From Phycisphaerae bacterium (lineage in GTDB: Bacteria > Planctomycetota > Phycisphaerae > UBA1845), in the NCBI GenBank assembly GCA_020056715.1, contig JAGVHG010000175.1:1-37745 (forward strand): a stretch of DNA of 37,745 nt, written 5' to 3'. Position numbers and translations under genes: made by a program. Under the pieces are notes generated by a model. The model worked only from the letters and a program-made list of their open reading frames with translations. It was not told where the DNA came from and did not search any database. How positions within the stretch are numbered: the first letter of the stretch is position 1; each line of letters begins with the position of its first letter. Shown in pieces: positions 29,614 through 37,745 of the stretch.

Positions 29614-32400
29614 ATGATGGCCCGCCTTCGATTGCTTACCACACTTGCGATCATCGCCGGATTAACGTCTTCCAGCACACTCTTCGCCCAGTCGATCCTG
29701 TACGTGGACGATTCCGCCACCGGTGCGAACAACGGTTCGAGCTGGTGCGATGCGTATCGGTACTTGCAGGACGCTCTTGCCGCGGTGCGGGTTTCCGGCG
29801 GAGCGGTCACCGAAATCCGCGCAGCGCAGGGGACGTATAAGCCCGACCAGGGGGTGAACCAAACTCTCGGCGACCGCACAGCGAGCTTCGAGCTCGTGAA
29901 CGGTGCATTACGCGGCGGATACGCTGGATGCGGCGCGCCGAACCCAAACGCTCGCGATATCGACCTCTACCAAAGCATCCTTACCGGCGATCTTAACGCC
30001 GATGATCAACCCGGCTTTGGTAATTCCTCAGAGAATTCCTACCAAGTCGTCAAGAACCAGCAATCTGTGGTTCTTGATGGTCTCATTATCGAGGGTGGCA
30101 ATGCAAACGGTAATACTAGTGAAACGGTTCGAGGCGCGGGGCTTTGCACTCGGGGAGCAATTATCCTTGAGCATTGTTCATTCCGTCGAAACAGAATCCA
30201 AGCGACGGCGCTTTATTCCGCTCATGGTGCGGCCATATATAACGAGTTCGGCAAGGTCACAGCGCGCTCATGTAAATTCGAAAACAATCTTGGGGTTGGA
30301 TTCGCTGGGGGGTATATTGGAGCCGTCGGCGGAGCAGTGTACGAGCTCGTACCATCTGATAGTTTTTACTCAGGATGTCTGTTTAGCAACAATAAGATCA
30401 CCGGTTGGGGAGTAGGCGGAGGCTATTATAGCGAATCGACCGGTGGACTAGCTCGATTCCAAACTACCGCTTTCGTGGGTAACACTGTCGAAGGCCATGG
30501 TGGTGCATTTGGCGGAGTGAGCACACGTAACGAAATACACAATTCACTCTTTGCTGGCAACGTAGCTTCTCAGTCTGGTGGCGCTTTATGGTTTAATACA
30601 ACAACGATCCAGATTGGGAGCACAGTCTTGGCAGGAAATCAAGCATTCTATGGCGGTGGCGCATTGTACGCCCAACAATCAGACGCTTCCCTCACGAACA
30701 TTACACTTATTGGAAACCACGTCCAAAGCGGAGAGGGTGGCGGACTGTATGTTCAGCTCAGCGATTTTCATTTGGCAAACTGTATATTGCGGCGAAACAC
30801 CGATGAGTACGGTGCCGCTGAAAACGCTCAGATTTATCTGGTCAACAACAGGACAGTGGTAGTAAGCCACACGGACATCGAAGGGTGGAGTGGCGCGCTC
30901 GGCGGTGTCGGCAACCACGGTATCGATCCGTTGTTCGTTGATGGACCATTTGGCGTATTGACGACAGACGCGACCTACGACCACCACGACGGTGAAACAA
31001 CGCTCATTGACGTTCTGGCGTCGTGGCAACCGGGTGAGTGGGTCGGCAAGTTTCTGAATCCGGACACGTCGCAGTATTTGCAGAGCCTCATTGTGAGCAA
31101 CACAGGCACCACGATCACGGTGCTGGGTGACTTCGCATCGCTCGGCGTTACTAGCGCGACGTACAAGATGAACGATTATCACCTGAGCGCCGGATCGCCC
31201 TGCATCGACGCGGGGGACAACTCGGCCGTACCGGCGGATACGCTCGATCTCGATAACGACGGGAACACGACGGAGCCAATTCCATTTGACCTCGACGGGA
31301 ATCCGCGATTCAAGGACGACCCGACGAAGCCGGACACCGGAGTGGGCAACCCGCCCATTGTCGATATGGGAGCCTATGAGTATCAGCCTCCGTGCGAACT
31401 CGACACCGATTGCGATAACGGGCGCTTTTGTGATGGAACTGAAGTGTGTACCGCTGGCTTTTGCGGTCCGGGCTCCTCTCCTTGCGCTGGTCGAATGTGT
31501 GATGAGGTAATGAACGCGTGTGTGGACTGCCTGGACGACGCCGATTGTGATGACGGCGATCCGTGCAATGGGATGGAATCTTGTGACGCGACGGGGGCGT
31601 GCGTGCGGACGCTGTCTGTAGACTGCAATAGCAATGCAATCGAGGATTTCTGCGATATCAATGGCGGCGGCAGCTTTGACGCCAACGGAAACGGGATCCC
31701 GGATGAGTGTGACCCCGGCGCTTGCTGTCAACCCAATGGTCTTTGCGCCGTCGTACTTGAACAAGACTGCACGTCCGGCGTCTGGACGCTCGACGGCTCA
31801 TGCAATCCGAACCCGTGTCCACAACCCGGTGCCTGTTGCGGAACGGATGGATCGTGCGGGACGACTTTGCTCGCCGATTGCGCCTCGTCGTTGTGGTTCG
31901 AGGGGACGACCTGCACTCCCAACCCCTGCCCTCAGCCGGGTTCATGCTGCCAACTCGACGGCAGTTGCAGCATTTCGCTCGAACAGGATTGTGGGTCGGG
32001 AACCTGGGTTGAAAGTGGTGTCTGCGACCCGAACCCGTGTGCCCAACCGGGGTCCTGCTGTGCGAGCGATGGGACGTGCACAGTTACAATGGAGAGTGAG
32101 TGCGCAATCGGAGCGTGGACCGAACGCGGGGAATGTAATCCAAACCCGTGTCCGCAACCGGGTGCGTGCTGTGACCACGATCCATTCGGCGCCTGCACGG
32201 ACGGCGTCACCCTGGCGTCGTGCGACTGCCCGACCTGCGAGTGGGTGAAACTGGGTTCCTGTTCCGAATTGGATTGCCCGCACACCGCGATCCCGACGGT
32301 CTCTGAGTGGGGCCTGGTGGCGCTGACGCTCCTCCTCCTCACCGCCGCGAAGCTTCGCTTCGGTCTGCGTCCGCCTCTCCTTATCATTCGGAATTCGTAA
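29614..32400 (+). CDS. Secreted beta-helix protein with Cys-rich repeats and IPTL-CTERM-like anchor
   Basis: A 928-residue exported protein. The signal peptide ends near STLFAQS. Residues about 27-480 form a parallel beta-helix (ILYVDDSATGANNGSSW start; repeated N-x-A/G-x-G-G-x-L/I-Y rungs). Then comes an EF-hand-like Asp-rich segment (DCNSNAIEDFC; DANGNGIPDECD) followed by five 37-residue Cys-rich repeats (GACC/GSCC start, PNPCPQP end). The C-terminus IPTVSEWGLVALTLLLLTAA plus basic residues is an IPTL-CTERM-type sorting signal, cleaved and anchored by an exosortase/rhomboid-type system. GGGGAGG at 29602-29608 supports the ATG at 29614. Probably a surface adhesin or matrix protein; ligands unknown. 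Confidence 0.85.
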   Translation: MMARLRLLTTLAIIAGLTSSSTLFAQSILYVDDSATGANNGSSWCDAYRYLQDALAAVRVSGGAVTEIRAAQGTYKPDQGVNQTLGDRTASFELVNGALRGGYAGCGAPNPNARDIDLYQSILTGDLNADDQPGFGNSSENSYQVVKNQQSVVLDGLIIEGGNANGNTSETVRGAGLCTRGAIILEHCSFRRNRIQATALYSAHGAAIYNEFGKVTARSCKFENNLGVGFAGGYIGAVGGAVYELVPSDSFYSGCLFSNNKITGWGVGGGYYSESTGGLARFQTTAFVGNTVEGHGGAFGGVSTRNEIHNSLFAGNVASQSGGALWFNTTTIQIGSTVLAGNQAFYGGGALYAQQSDASLTNITLIGNHVQSGEGGGLYVQLSDFHLANCILRRNTDEYGAAENAQIYLVNNRTVVVSHTDIEGWSGALGGVGNHGIDPLFVDGPFGVLTTDATYDHHDGETTLIDVLASWQPGEWVGKFLNPDTSQYLQSLIVSNTGTTITVLGDFASLGVTSATYKMNDYHLSAGSPCIDAGDNSAVPADTLDLDNDGNTTEPIPFDLDGNPRFKDDPTKPDTGVGNPPIVDMGAYEYQPPCELDTDCDNGRFCDGTEVCTAGFCGPGSSPCAGRMCDEVMNACVDCLDDADCDDGDPCNGMESCDATGACVRTLSVDCNSNAIEDFCDINGGGSFDANGNGIPDECDPGACCQPNGLCAVVLEQDCTSGVWTLDGSCNPNPCPQPGACCGTDGSCGTTLLADCASSLWFEGTTCTPNPCPQPGSCCQLDGSCSISLEQDCGSGTWVESGVCDPNPCAQPGSCCASDGTCTVTMESECAIGAWTERGECNPNPCPQPGACCDHDPFGACTDGVTLASCDCPTCEWVKLGSCSELDCPHTAIPTVSEWGLVALTLLLLTAAKLRFGLRPPLLIIRNS
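31717..32280 (+). repeat. Five in-frame Cys-rich repeats of 111 bases
   Basis: Units begin at 31717, 31828, 31939, 32050 and 32161, with an exact 111-base period for the first four. Each encodes C-C ... C ... C ... C-x-PNPC. The last is diverged and longer. The DNA is conserved enough to suggest recent unequal recombination. Confidence 0.85.
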
Positions 32401-32880
32401 TTCGTAATTCTTCCGCGTGATCGCTCCGCGATCACCCTCCCACCGATCACCCGTCAAGTTATATCTGTAGATTGAGCGCCTCCGCGCCCGTTCCGCGCGC
32501 CGCGATCGGAGCCGCGACAGGAATGGAGCGGACAGTGCGAAAAAGCGCCCGTACGAAACGAACCCACCGCGAAATTGATAAATGACTGTGGGAATTGGAG
32601 TTATGAAAATGCGTGCCCGGCCGGAAAGCCAACGAATGCCAAACAAGTGCCGGCGGTCGCGGTTCGGATCAAGGGTCCGCGGGCTCGCGCCGCGCGGCTC
32701 AGATTGTCCGCTCCCTCATCCGCCTGCGGCGGACGGCTCGGATCAGTCGGCAATTAGCAATTGGAAATCGGCAATCCCCTCGTGCCTCCGCGCCTACAGC
32801 CTACAGTCTCCCGGCCCTCTTCCCTTCAGTTTCGGCGTTTCGGCGTTTCCGTGTTTCGGCGTTTCGGCGTTTCTGCGTTT
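32385..32880. repeat. Intergenic repeat block 2
   Basis: Counterpart of block 1. It holds GAATTCGTAATTCGTAATTC (about 32391-32410), a perfect hairpin GTGATCGC-TCC-GCGATCAC (32417-32435), the exact inverse of the 24-base element of block 1 (32440-32463), the inverse of the 29-base element (32675-32703), an AATTGG/AATCGG phrase (about 32750-32775), a CGTGCCTC phrase and six 8-base tandem copies (32830-32877, consensus TTTCGGCG). No convincing gene lies here. Block 2 lies about 4.3 kb from block 1. Confidence 0.7.
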
Positions 32881-32992
32881 TCACCGGTGCCACACAATGA
32901 CACTACCCGAAAAAACTGTACTCGCAAAACGAAGCCATTTGACAGCCATGATTCACAAACCAAAGCAAAAGTGTTCCTGCTCGCAGCTCGGC

Positions 32993-33682
32993 TTACTCTA
33001 CCTTCGCGCTCTTGAGGAAGGCGTCGATCTGTGCGGCCCATTTTTCCATCGACGGAGCCGGGCCGACGGCGACGACGAAGTGCGGACCTTGCGGATGGTC
33101 CACGATGGCGGCGATCATCCGTTGATTGGGCGTCGCCGTGTCTTTCATGGTCAGTTTGGCCGAACCGCTCATGTCCACCACCGTGAGTCGAACCGGACCC
33201 GCCTCCGTGGTCGTAATCTTGGCGTCGGCGCGCGTTAACGGTTTGCCATCGGGCTTGCTGACTTGCCCGAGCCAGCGGTCGATGTTCATGTCGTCCTTGT
33301 CCTTGCCCTTCATGTTGGGGTAGTGGGTGATGCGCACCATCCCGTCCCCGGCAAGCCGGTCTACCGGGCCGGCCGCGTCGAGCTTGGGGATGCGATAGAT
33401 CGCCTTGGGCCCCATCGGAGTCGGCTCGACCTTCTCCTCGACCCACCCTTCCGGCACAGTCAGGGTCAAGCCGGTGAGTTTCAGAACGGGACCCTTGGCC
33501 GGCAGCGCGACGGGTTTCGCCGGTTCAGCGTCAGCCGACCGGCCCGTGAGCCGGGCGGCGAGGTGTTCGTACGGAAATGCCGGCGGCGTGGGTTGGGGCG
33601 TCTGCCCTTGCGCACTTTGTGAAAGCATGACGGCCAAAACCGTTCCCAAGATCAAAATACCGATACGCCGAGGTCCGCTCAT
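32993..33682 (-). CDS. Exported protein, unknown function
   Basis: A 229-residue protein with a signal peptide (MSGPRRIGILILGTVLAVML, cleavage after AQG). The mature domain begins with a Pro-rich linker, then a compact alpha/beta region: LTVPEGWVEEKVEPT, MVRITHYPNMKGKDKDDMN, ITTTEAGPVRLTVVDMSG and a final 'EKWAAQIDAFLKSAKVE' helix. This layout recalls small secreted proteins of planctomycetes that lack a named domain, somewhat like PsbP-type folds with strand-turn-W patterns. Only 2 bases separate its start from an in-frame start of the opposite diguanylate cyclase frame, so the real 5' end of that gene is probably elsewhere. Confidence 0.8.
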   Translation of the reverse strand: MSGPRRIGILILGTVLAVMLSQSAQGQTPQPTPPAFPYEHLAARLTGRSADAEPAKPVALPAKGPVLKLTGLTLTVPEGWVEEKVEPTPMGPKAIYRIPKLDAAGPVDRLAGDGMVRITHYPNMKGKDKDDMNIDRWLGQVSKPDGKPLTRADAKITTTEAGPVRLTVVDMSGSAKLTMKDTATPNQRMIAAIVDHPQGPHFVVAVGPAPSMEKWAAQIDAFLKSAKVE

Positions 33683-33684
33683 CG

Positions 33685-34596
33685 TTGTCGCTCCAATTCG
33701 TTGACTTTGTGCTCGTCCCCCAGGTCAAAAAGACCTGGGCGTCCATCCGAGGAGACTACGGCCAAGCTGCGCTGGACCGTGCCACTCTGTTTCGCGCCGG
33801 TGATTGTAACGACGTTGAGCCTGCGCACCAAGTGGGTACGTCCTTTCCGCGCAGGCTCCCGGCACGCCGGTGCCAACTGATCCAAGCTGATCCCAAGACG
33901 CACAACGTCCCCGTGATCTTCATCACCGCCCTGAGCGAGGAGGCCGACGAGACCCGCGGCCTGGAGGTCGGCGCCATCGACTATATTTCCAAGCCCATCA
34001 GCGCCCCCATCGTCAAGGCCCGCGTACGCAATCACCTTCAACTGAAGCGCTACCGCGACATTCTCGAAAACCTCTCCACCCTGGACGGTCTGACGGGCAT
34101 CGCCAACCGCCGGCGCCTCGATGAGTTCCTGGCACAGGAATGGCTCCGCGGTCGCCGCCAACAGAGCCCCTTGTCCGTGTGTCTGATGGACATCGACTTC
34201 TTCAAGCGCTTCAACAACCGCTACGGACACGCCGCCGGCGATGACTGCCTTCGCCGCGTCGCGTTGGCTTTGGTCGGCGTCGGCCGCCGGCCGGCTGACC
34301 TTGTCGCGCGGTACGGGGGCGAGGAGTTCGTTTGCGTGCTACCGGAGACGGACGCCGCCGGCGCCGCCCTGCTGGCGGAAAAGTTACGCGACGCGGTCAT
34401 CGCGCTGGAAATCCCCCACGCAGACTCAACCGCCGCAGAACATGTCACAATAAGCGGTGGGGTCGCCACGGCGATTCCGACCGACGAGTCCTCCGCAGCA
34501 CAGCTACTCGAAGCCGCCGATCAGATGCTTTACCAAGCCAAGAAAACCGGCCGAAATCGGATCCTGATGCCACTCCTAGAAACTGTGCACTGCTGA
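33685..34596 (+). pseudogene. Diguanylate cyclase with truncated receiver domain
   Basis: Residues about 130-298 form a complete GGDEF domain: DGLTGIANRRRLDEF, LMDIDFFKRFNNRYGH, an I-site RPAD (202-205) and GGEEF (211-215), so cyclic-di-GMP synthesis and product inhibition are expected. The preceding receiver domain has only its second half (VPVIFITALSEEADETRGLEVGAIDYISKP); the phospho-acceptor Asp and everything before about residue 62 are replaced by unrelated sequence containing a perfect hairpin (33719-33739). The open frame starting at 33685 abuts a divergent gene, leaving no promoter. It is probably a 5'-truncated remnant, though the catalytic domain could still be made from an internal start. 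Confidence 0.75.
33719..33739. repeat. Perfect hairpin at the truncation zone of the cyclase
   Basis: CCCAGGTC and GACCTGGG pair over 8 bases around an AAAAA loop, within the non-homologous 5' segment of the diguanylate cyclase frame. It supports the view that this segment is intergenic-type DNA rather than coding sequence. Confidence 0.6.
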
Positions 34597-35101
34597 CGCG
34601 ACACAAGCAATTGCTGGAGCCCGGTTGCCCTCCGCTTACGTCTTGAATGCACGCGAAGGCGTTGCGGCGCGCCGAACCGCCGTCCGTAGCCCGCCGTCCG
34701 CTGGACTCGCGCGGTTGGCGCGCCGCCCTATTTATCGTCTAACCCGACACGGTGAATGGGTAGTATTCCCGCGTCGCTGCTCAAGAGCGTCACCTTTGGT
34801 TCAACGACGATGGGCAGCCCGGGGAGAAAGTTGAAGCGAGTCCGTTCAGTCCGCCACCGGCGGATTCCACGATTCACATCCTACTTGTTAGAGTTAACTG
34901 GCGTCATACCAGTAACTTAACTCGCAAAGAGGTTGTAAAATTGGGACGCTTCTGAATAATTCGGGGTACCGCTCAAGGTGGCTGGTTAAGCGGTTCGTTT
35001 CAGGTACAATTATGTGTTAAGCAGTACAGCTGGCTATTTCGGTTGAGTAGTACAACAAGCGGCTGTCCTGTAGTGTAAGTAGTTGGTAGATAATGGCTTA
35101 C
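34597..35101. other. 505-base intergenic region before tRNA-Gly
   Basis: Lower GC than the neighbours in its second half, with no coding frame I trust. It contains an imperfect inverted repeat (GTTAACTGG near 34893 with CCAGTAAC near 34908-34915). The AT-rich stretch before 35100 may hold the tRNA promoter. Confidence 0.4.
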
Positions 35102-35173
<72 letters not shown>

Positions 35174-35246
35174 GTGATATAAGTACTTGGCCGAACGCAA
35201 CTTAGCGTACCTGCCTGCGTCGGGCAGTGCGGCTTCTAACGCCGGA

Positions 35247-35268
35247 AAAAGTGGTATCTACCACTTTT
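35247..35268. promoter_or_regulatory. Perfect palindrome before the integrase gene
   Basis: AAAAGTGGTA (35247-35256) and TACCACTTTT (35259-35268) are exact complements separated by TC, ending 19 bases before the integrase ATG and just before its ribosome binding site. It could be an operator for the integrase, an accessory-protein site, or a stem in the leader RNA masking the ribosome binding site. Confidence 0.6.
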
Positions 35269-35287
35269 GGTGCGAAGGAGCCCCCAA

Positions 35288-36529
35288 ATGCCCGACCAAA
35301 CGACCATCCGAATCCCGAAGTACCGCCTCCACCGACCGACCGGCCTTGGTGTCGTCCGTCTCAACGGACACGACGTCTACCTGGGCCTGCACGGAACTCC
35401 CGAAAGCCGACAGAAGTACGAGCGTGTCATCGCCGAGTGGCTGGCCAATGGACGAGTGCTTCCGCCTCGGCCTCCCGCGTCAGCGCCGACGAACGGCCTG
35501 GCCATGTGCGAGCTGATGCTTGCCTTCCTCGAACACGCGAAGCGCTACTACGTGAAGAACGGCAAATCCACGGGCGAGCATGAGAACGTCGGCGATGCCC
35601 TGCGGCCTGTGGCCGCTCTGTTTGACAAGACCCCCGTCGCGACGTTTGGCCCCCAATCGCTCAAGGCCGTGCGCGATTCGATGATCCGGTCCAACCTCGC
35701 CCGAACGGTGATCAACTGCCGGATCAATCGCATCCGGCGGATGGTCAAATGGGGCGTCGAGAATCAACTCGTTGAACCGGCCGTGCTCCAAGCGCTTCAA
35801 GCCGTCTCGCCACTGAAAAGAGGGCGATGTGATGCGAAAGAAACTGCGCCGGTTGAACCCGTAGCTGACGAACGAGTCGACGCGGTCCTTCTCTTCGTGC
35901 CGCGCCAGATTGCGGCCATGATCCAGGTCCAGCGGTTGACGGGCATGCGACCCGGAGAGGTGTTGGCGATGCGTCTTTGCGAAATCGATCGAAGCGGGGA
36001 CACCTGGTGCTACAGCCCGTCGTCACACAAGACGGAGCACCATGGCAAGGCAAGAGTCGTGTTCCTTGGGCCGCGAGCACAAGTCGTGTTGCGGCCGTTC
36101 ATGAACGGTGATCCCGAGGCGTACCTTTTCAACCCGAGGGACGCCGTTGAGGAGCATCACCGCGCGCGCCGGTTGAACCGGAAAACGCCGATGACACCAA
36201 GTCAAGGCGGCCGGAGGCGGAAGATCGCGCCAGCACGAGTCCCCGGCGCACGTTACACACGCCGGAGCTACGCCGTTGCGATCGCCCGAGCCTGCGATCG
36301 TGCCTTCCTGCCGTCGGCGCACCTGAGCGATGACGACCGGAAGCAGTGGAAGAAGGAACATCGGTGGACGCCGAACCAGTTGAGGCATACAGCTGCGACT
36401 GTTCTACGACGTGCTTTCGGCATCGAGGCAGCTCGCGTCGTACTCGGCCACACCTCGTCCGTAGTTACGGAAATATACGCTGCGCTCGATCAGAGCAAAG
36501 CTGCTGACATCATGTCCAAGGTCGGCTAG
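35288..36529 (+). CDS. Tyrosine recombinase (integrase)
   Basis: A 413-residue site-specific recombinase. The N-terminal part (about 1-170) is a core-binding domain (TPESRQKYERVIAEWLANG; VINCRINRIRRMVKWGVENQ). The catalytic domain has Arg221 in GMRPGEVL, Asn363-Gln-Leu-Arg366 in TPNQLRHTAAT (His of the usual H-x-x-R replaced by Asn), His388 in LGHTS and the nucleophile Tyr397 in EIYAAL. An Asn at the H-x-x-R position is a pattern I have seen as usual in planctomycete integrases. ATG at 35288 follows AAGGAG (35275-35280) by 7 bases. Its position beside tRNA-Gly marks the left end of an integrative element. Confidence 0.92.
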   Translation: MPDQTTIRIPKYRLHRPTGLGVVRLNGHDVYLGLHGTPESRQKYERVIAEWLANGRVLPPRPPASAPTNGLAMCELMLAFLEHAKRYYVKNGKSTGEHENVGDALRPVAALFDKTPVATFGPQSLKAVRDSMIRSNLARTVINCRINRIRRMVKWGVENQLVEPAVLQALQAVSPLKRGRCDAKETAPVEPVADERVDAVLLFVPRQIAAMIQVQRLTGMRPGEVLAMRLCEIDRSGDTWCYSPSSHKTEHHGKARVVFLGPRAQVVLRPFMNGDPEAYLFNPRDAVEEHHRARRLNRKTPMTPSQGGRRRKIAPARVPGARYTRRSYAVAIARACDRAFLPSAHLSDDDRKQWKKEHRWTPNQLRHTAATVLRRAFGIEAARVVLGHTSSVVTEIYAALDQSKAADIMSKVG

Positions 36530-36997
36530 GCTCATTGGATGCGGTACCGGCATCCCTGATGCCGTGCGGCCTCCATCGGGCTCGTACCTGGGTCCGATGG
36601 AGGCTGAACCGCTTCCGGCACGCTCCGACACTTGCGGATCGCTGGCAAACGAATCCCAGCGGCGCAGGCCGGAATTCGATCCTGCCCGGCCGAGGGTGTC
36701 GAGGCAGTGGGAACAGGACCCCCGCCCCGTCGACACCAAAGAGAATGCCGAGCGGGCGCGGGCAGGGATGCGTATCCAAGCTGGGAACACCTCGGCTGCG
36801 CGGCACCCGATTCCTGCGGATGATGGTCACCGTGGCGTCCGCACGATTGCACGGAAGGACCGACCGATGAAGCACCGGTCATTCCGAGTTTCGGCTTTCC
36901 CAGCTGTGCTGACGCAGATCCTGGATTTCGGACCGAAGTCGTTTGACGCGTAGATACCAGCGCGCGAACCCGAATTCGTCATCATTGAGGTCGTCGA
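36530..36997. other. 468-base spacer after the integrase gene
   Basis: One plus-strand open frame (36564-36953) covers it, but its composition is that of a GC-rich random frame, with no ribosome binding site and no recognisable domain. I see no copy of the tRNA-Gly 3' end here, so the other attachment site should lie beyond the window. Confidence 0.4.
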
Positions 36998-37417
36998 TTA
37001 TATAGGCTTCATCCTGGAATCGAGCCCGAATCGAGTCCATTCGCTCCGGAGCCAGACGCGCCGAGACCTGTCCAACATGATCACGGCGTCGCGAACTTGT
37101 TCTTCCAGCTTATCAGCCTTGAACCGGGCCTTGTCGAATGGGCCGTGCAGCCGCTCGAAGTCCACGGTGCCGAATGCTCCCCAGTTCAGATGGCCGTCTT
37201 CGTCGATCTCGGGACGGATGCCGCCGTCAGCGCTCTTGACCGGCAGCGACAGAATGGGCCCCCAATCTGCGATGAACGCCTGCCGCTCGAGTTCCGCAGG
37301 ATCGGCAAGCTCCTCATCCGGAAGACCAGGTACGCCGCCATAGCTTTGGTCGCGCTCCAGGGGCACAATCGGGACCCTATCCCCGTAGTCAAACAGATCG
37401 TCCATGTCGGGATTCAT
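36998..37417 (-). CDS. Hypothetical protein of the integrative element
   Basis: A 139-residue acidic protein, N-terminal part Pro/Asp-rich (DDLFDYGDRVPIVPLERDQS), then a globular part with EIDEDGHLNWGAFGTVDFER and a helical C-terminus (FKADKLEEQVRDAVIMLDRS; RVWLRSEW). No domain recognised. The ATG at 37417 has GGAGG 8 bases upstream on the minus strand; a longer in-frame start at 37483 is rejected. It is convergent with the integrase and probably cargo of the element. Confidence 0.65.
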   Translation of the reverse strand: MNPDMDDLFDYGDRVPIVPLERDQSYGGVPGLPDEELADPAELERQAFIADWGPILSLPVKSADGGIRPEIDEDGHLNWGAFGTVDFERLHGPFDKARFKADKLEEQVRDAVIMLDRSRRVWLRSEWTRFGLDSRMKPI

Positions 37418-37528
37418 TTTCGATGCCTCCTGGTAACAACCGTCGTTGGATCGGTTCGACCCAGTTCTGATGGACCGATCCATTTCGCTTCCCCCGCTAA
37501 GAGCCGTCTTCTACCGACCTGCGCACAA

Positions 37529-37745
37529 TCAGTTCCGTTCGACACCACCAAACCTCGTTGGCCGCGCGCGGGGCTTATCGAATTCGTACTTACTGGGCAT
37601 ATCGACGATACGCAGACGCGTAGGGTCGCCCCAAAGATCTCCAGGGACTTCCTCGTATCCAACAATAGCGCCGCCGATCTCACCGAGCTCGCCCGGCAGG
37701 AATCTCTCGCCGCCGTTGATCACTCGGTCAGCGTGATTATTAAGG
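37529..37745 (-). CDS. Hypothetical protein, cut by the window edge
   Basis: The frame is open from the right edge (position 37745) to a stop at 37529, reading INGGERFLPGELGEIGGAIV and DLWGDPTRLRIVDMPSKYEF, ending TRFGGVERN. A GTG at 37723 could be a start, but the frame has no stop upstream within the window, so it may be the C-terminal end of a longer gene. It precedes the 139-residue gene by 111 bases on the same strand. No family recognised. Confidence 0.4.
   Translation of the reverse strand, partial: LNNHADRVINGGERFLPGELGEIGGAIVGYEEVPGDLWGDPTRLRIVDMPSKYEFDKPRARPTRFGGVERN

Noticed and set aside
30679-31764. 361-residue minus-strand frame
   Set aside because: Lies wholly opposite the beta-helix gene; low-complexity Arg/Val-rich shadow without a domain.
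36564-36953. 129-residue plus-strand frame after the integrase
   Set aside because: Composition and absence of a ribosome binding site suggest chance; no conserved motif.

Overview
The window looks like chromosomal DNA of a member of the Planctomycetota, probably a Phycisphaerae-like lineage. This is an inference. It rests on high GC, a secreted beta-helix protein with Cys-rich repeats and an IPTV-SEWG C-terminal sorting signal, bactofilins, a split glycine dehydrogenase (GcvPA/GcvPB), a paired ketosynthase operon, and intergenic space built from recurring hairpins and phrase-like repeats. No database search was possible, so family calls come from motif recognition.

Layout. 1-3.7 kb: small membrane proteins (including lmo0937/DUF5670-like and DUF3309-like ones too short for routine ORF calling), an AI-2E-type transporter with an unusual C-terminal domain, and a lipoprotein. 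3.8-6.3 kb (minus strand): accA and an exported GyrI-like effector-binding protein. 6.5-7.5 kb: two bactofilins, the second with a zinc ribbon. 7.6-12.4 kb (minus): yhaM-like exonuclease, gcvPA, gcvPB and a LipM-like octanoyltransferase, i.e. the glycine decarboxylase P-protein with a lipoylation enzyme. 13.1-20.5 kb (plus): ribosomal protein S1, then a fatty-acid/polyketide-like operon (dehydratase, acyl carrier protein, dehydratase, degenerate ketosynthase, active ketosynthase). This operon is interrupted between the ACP and the second dehydratase by a four-gene block: two nucleotidyltransferases and a pair of small unrecognised genes (called A and B here). tRNA-Leu(UAA) closes the segment.

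20.7-24.8 kb (minus): a broken tyrosine recombinase, a long coiled-coil membrane-anchored protein, a second copy of the A/B pair placed directly behind ispG, and ispG. 25-27.9 kb: a CsgG-like lipoprotein, a triple LPP20/FlgP-like protein and a small lipoprotein, probably a cell-envelope group. 28-33 kb: two related blocks of intergenic repeats flank a candidate structured non-coding RNA, a HARE-HTH-like protein with a nearly leaderless promoter, and the large secreted beta-helix protein. 33-34.6 kb: an exported protein and a diguanylate cyclase whose receiver domain is truncated. 35.1 kb to the end: tRNA-Gly(CCC), an intact tyrosine recombinase and hypothetical genes, consistent with the left end of an integrative element that continues beyond the window.

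The best candidates for something undescribed are the duplicated two-gene A/B module, the operon interruption that contains it, the ketosynthase pair whose first member has Glu in place of the nucleophilic Cys, and the candidate ncRNA with its own promoter and terminal hairpin.
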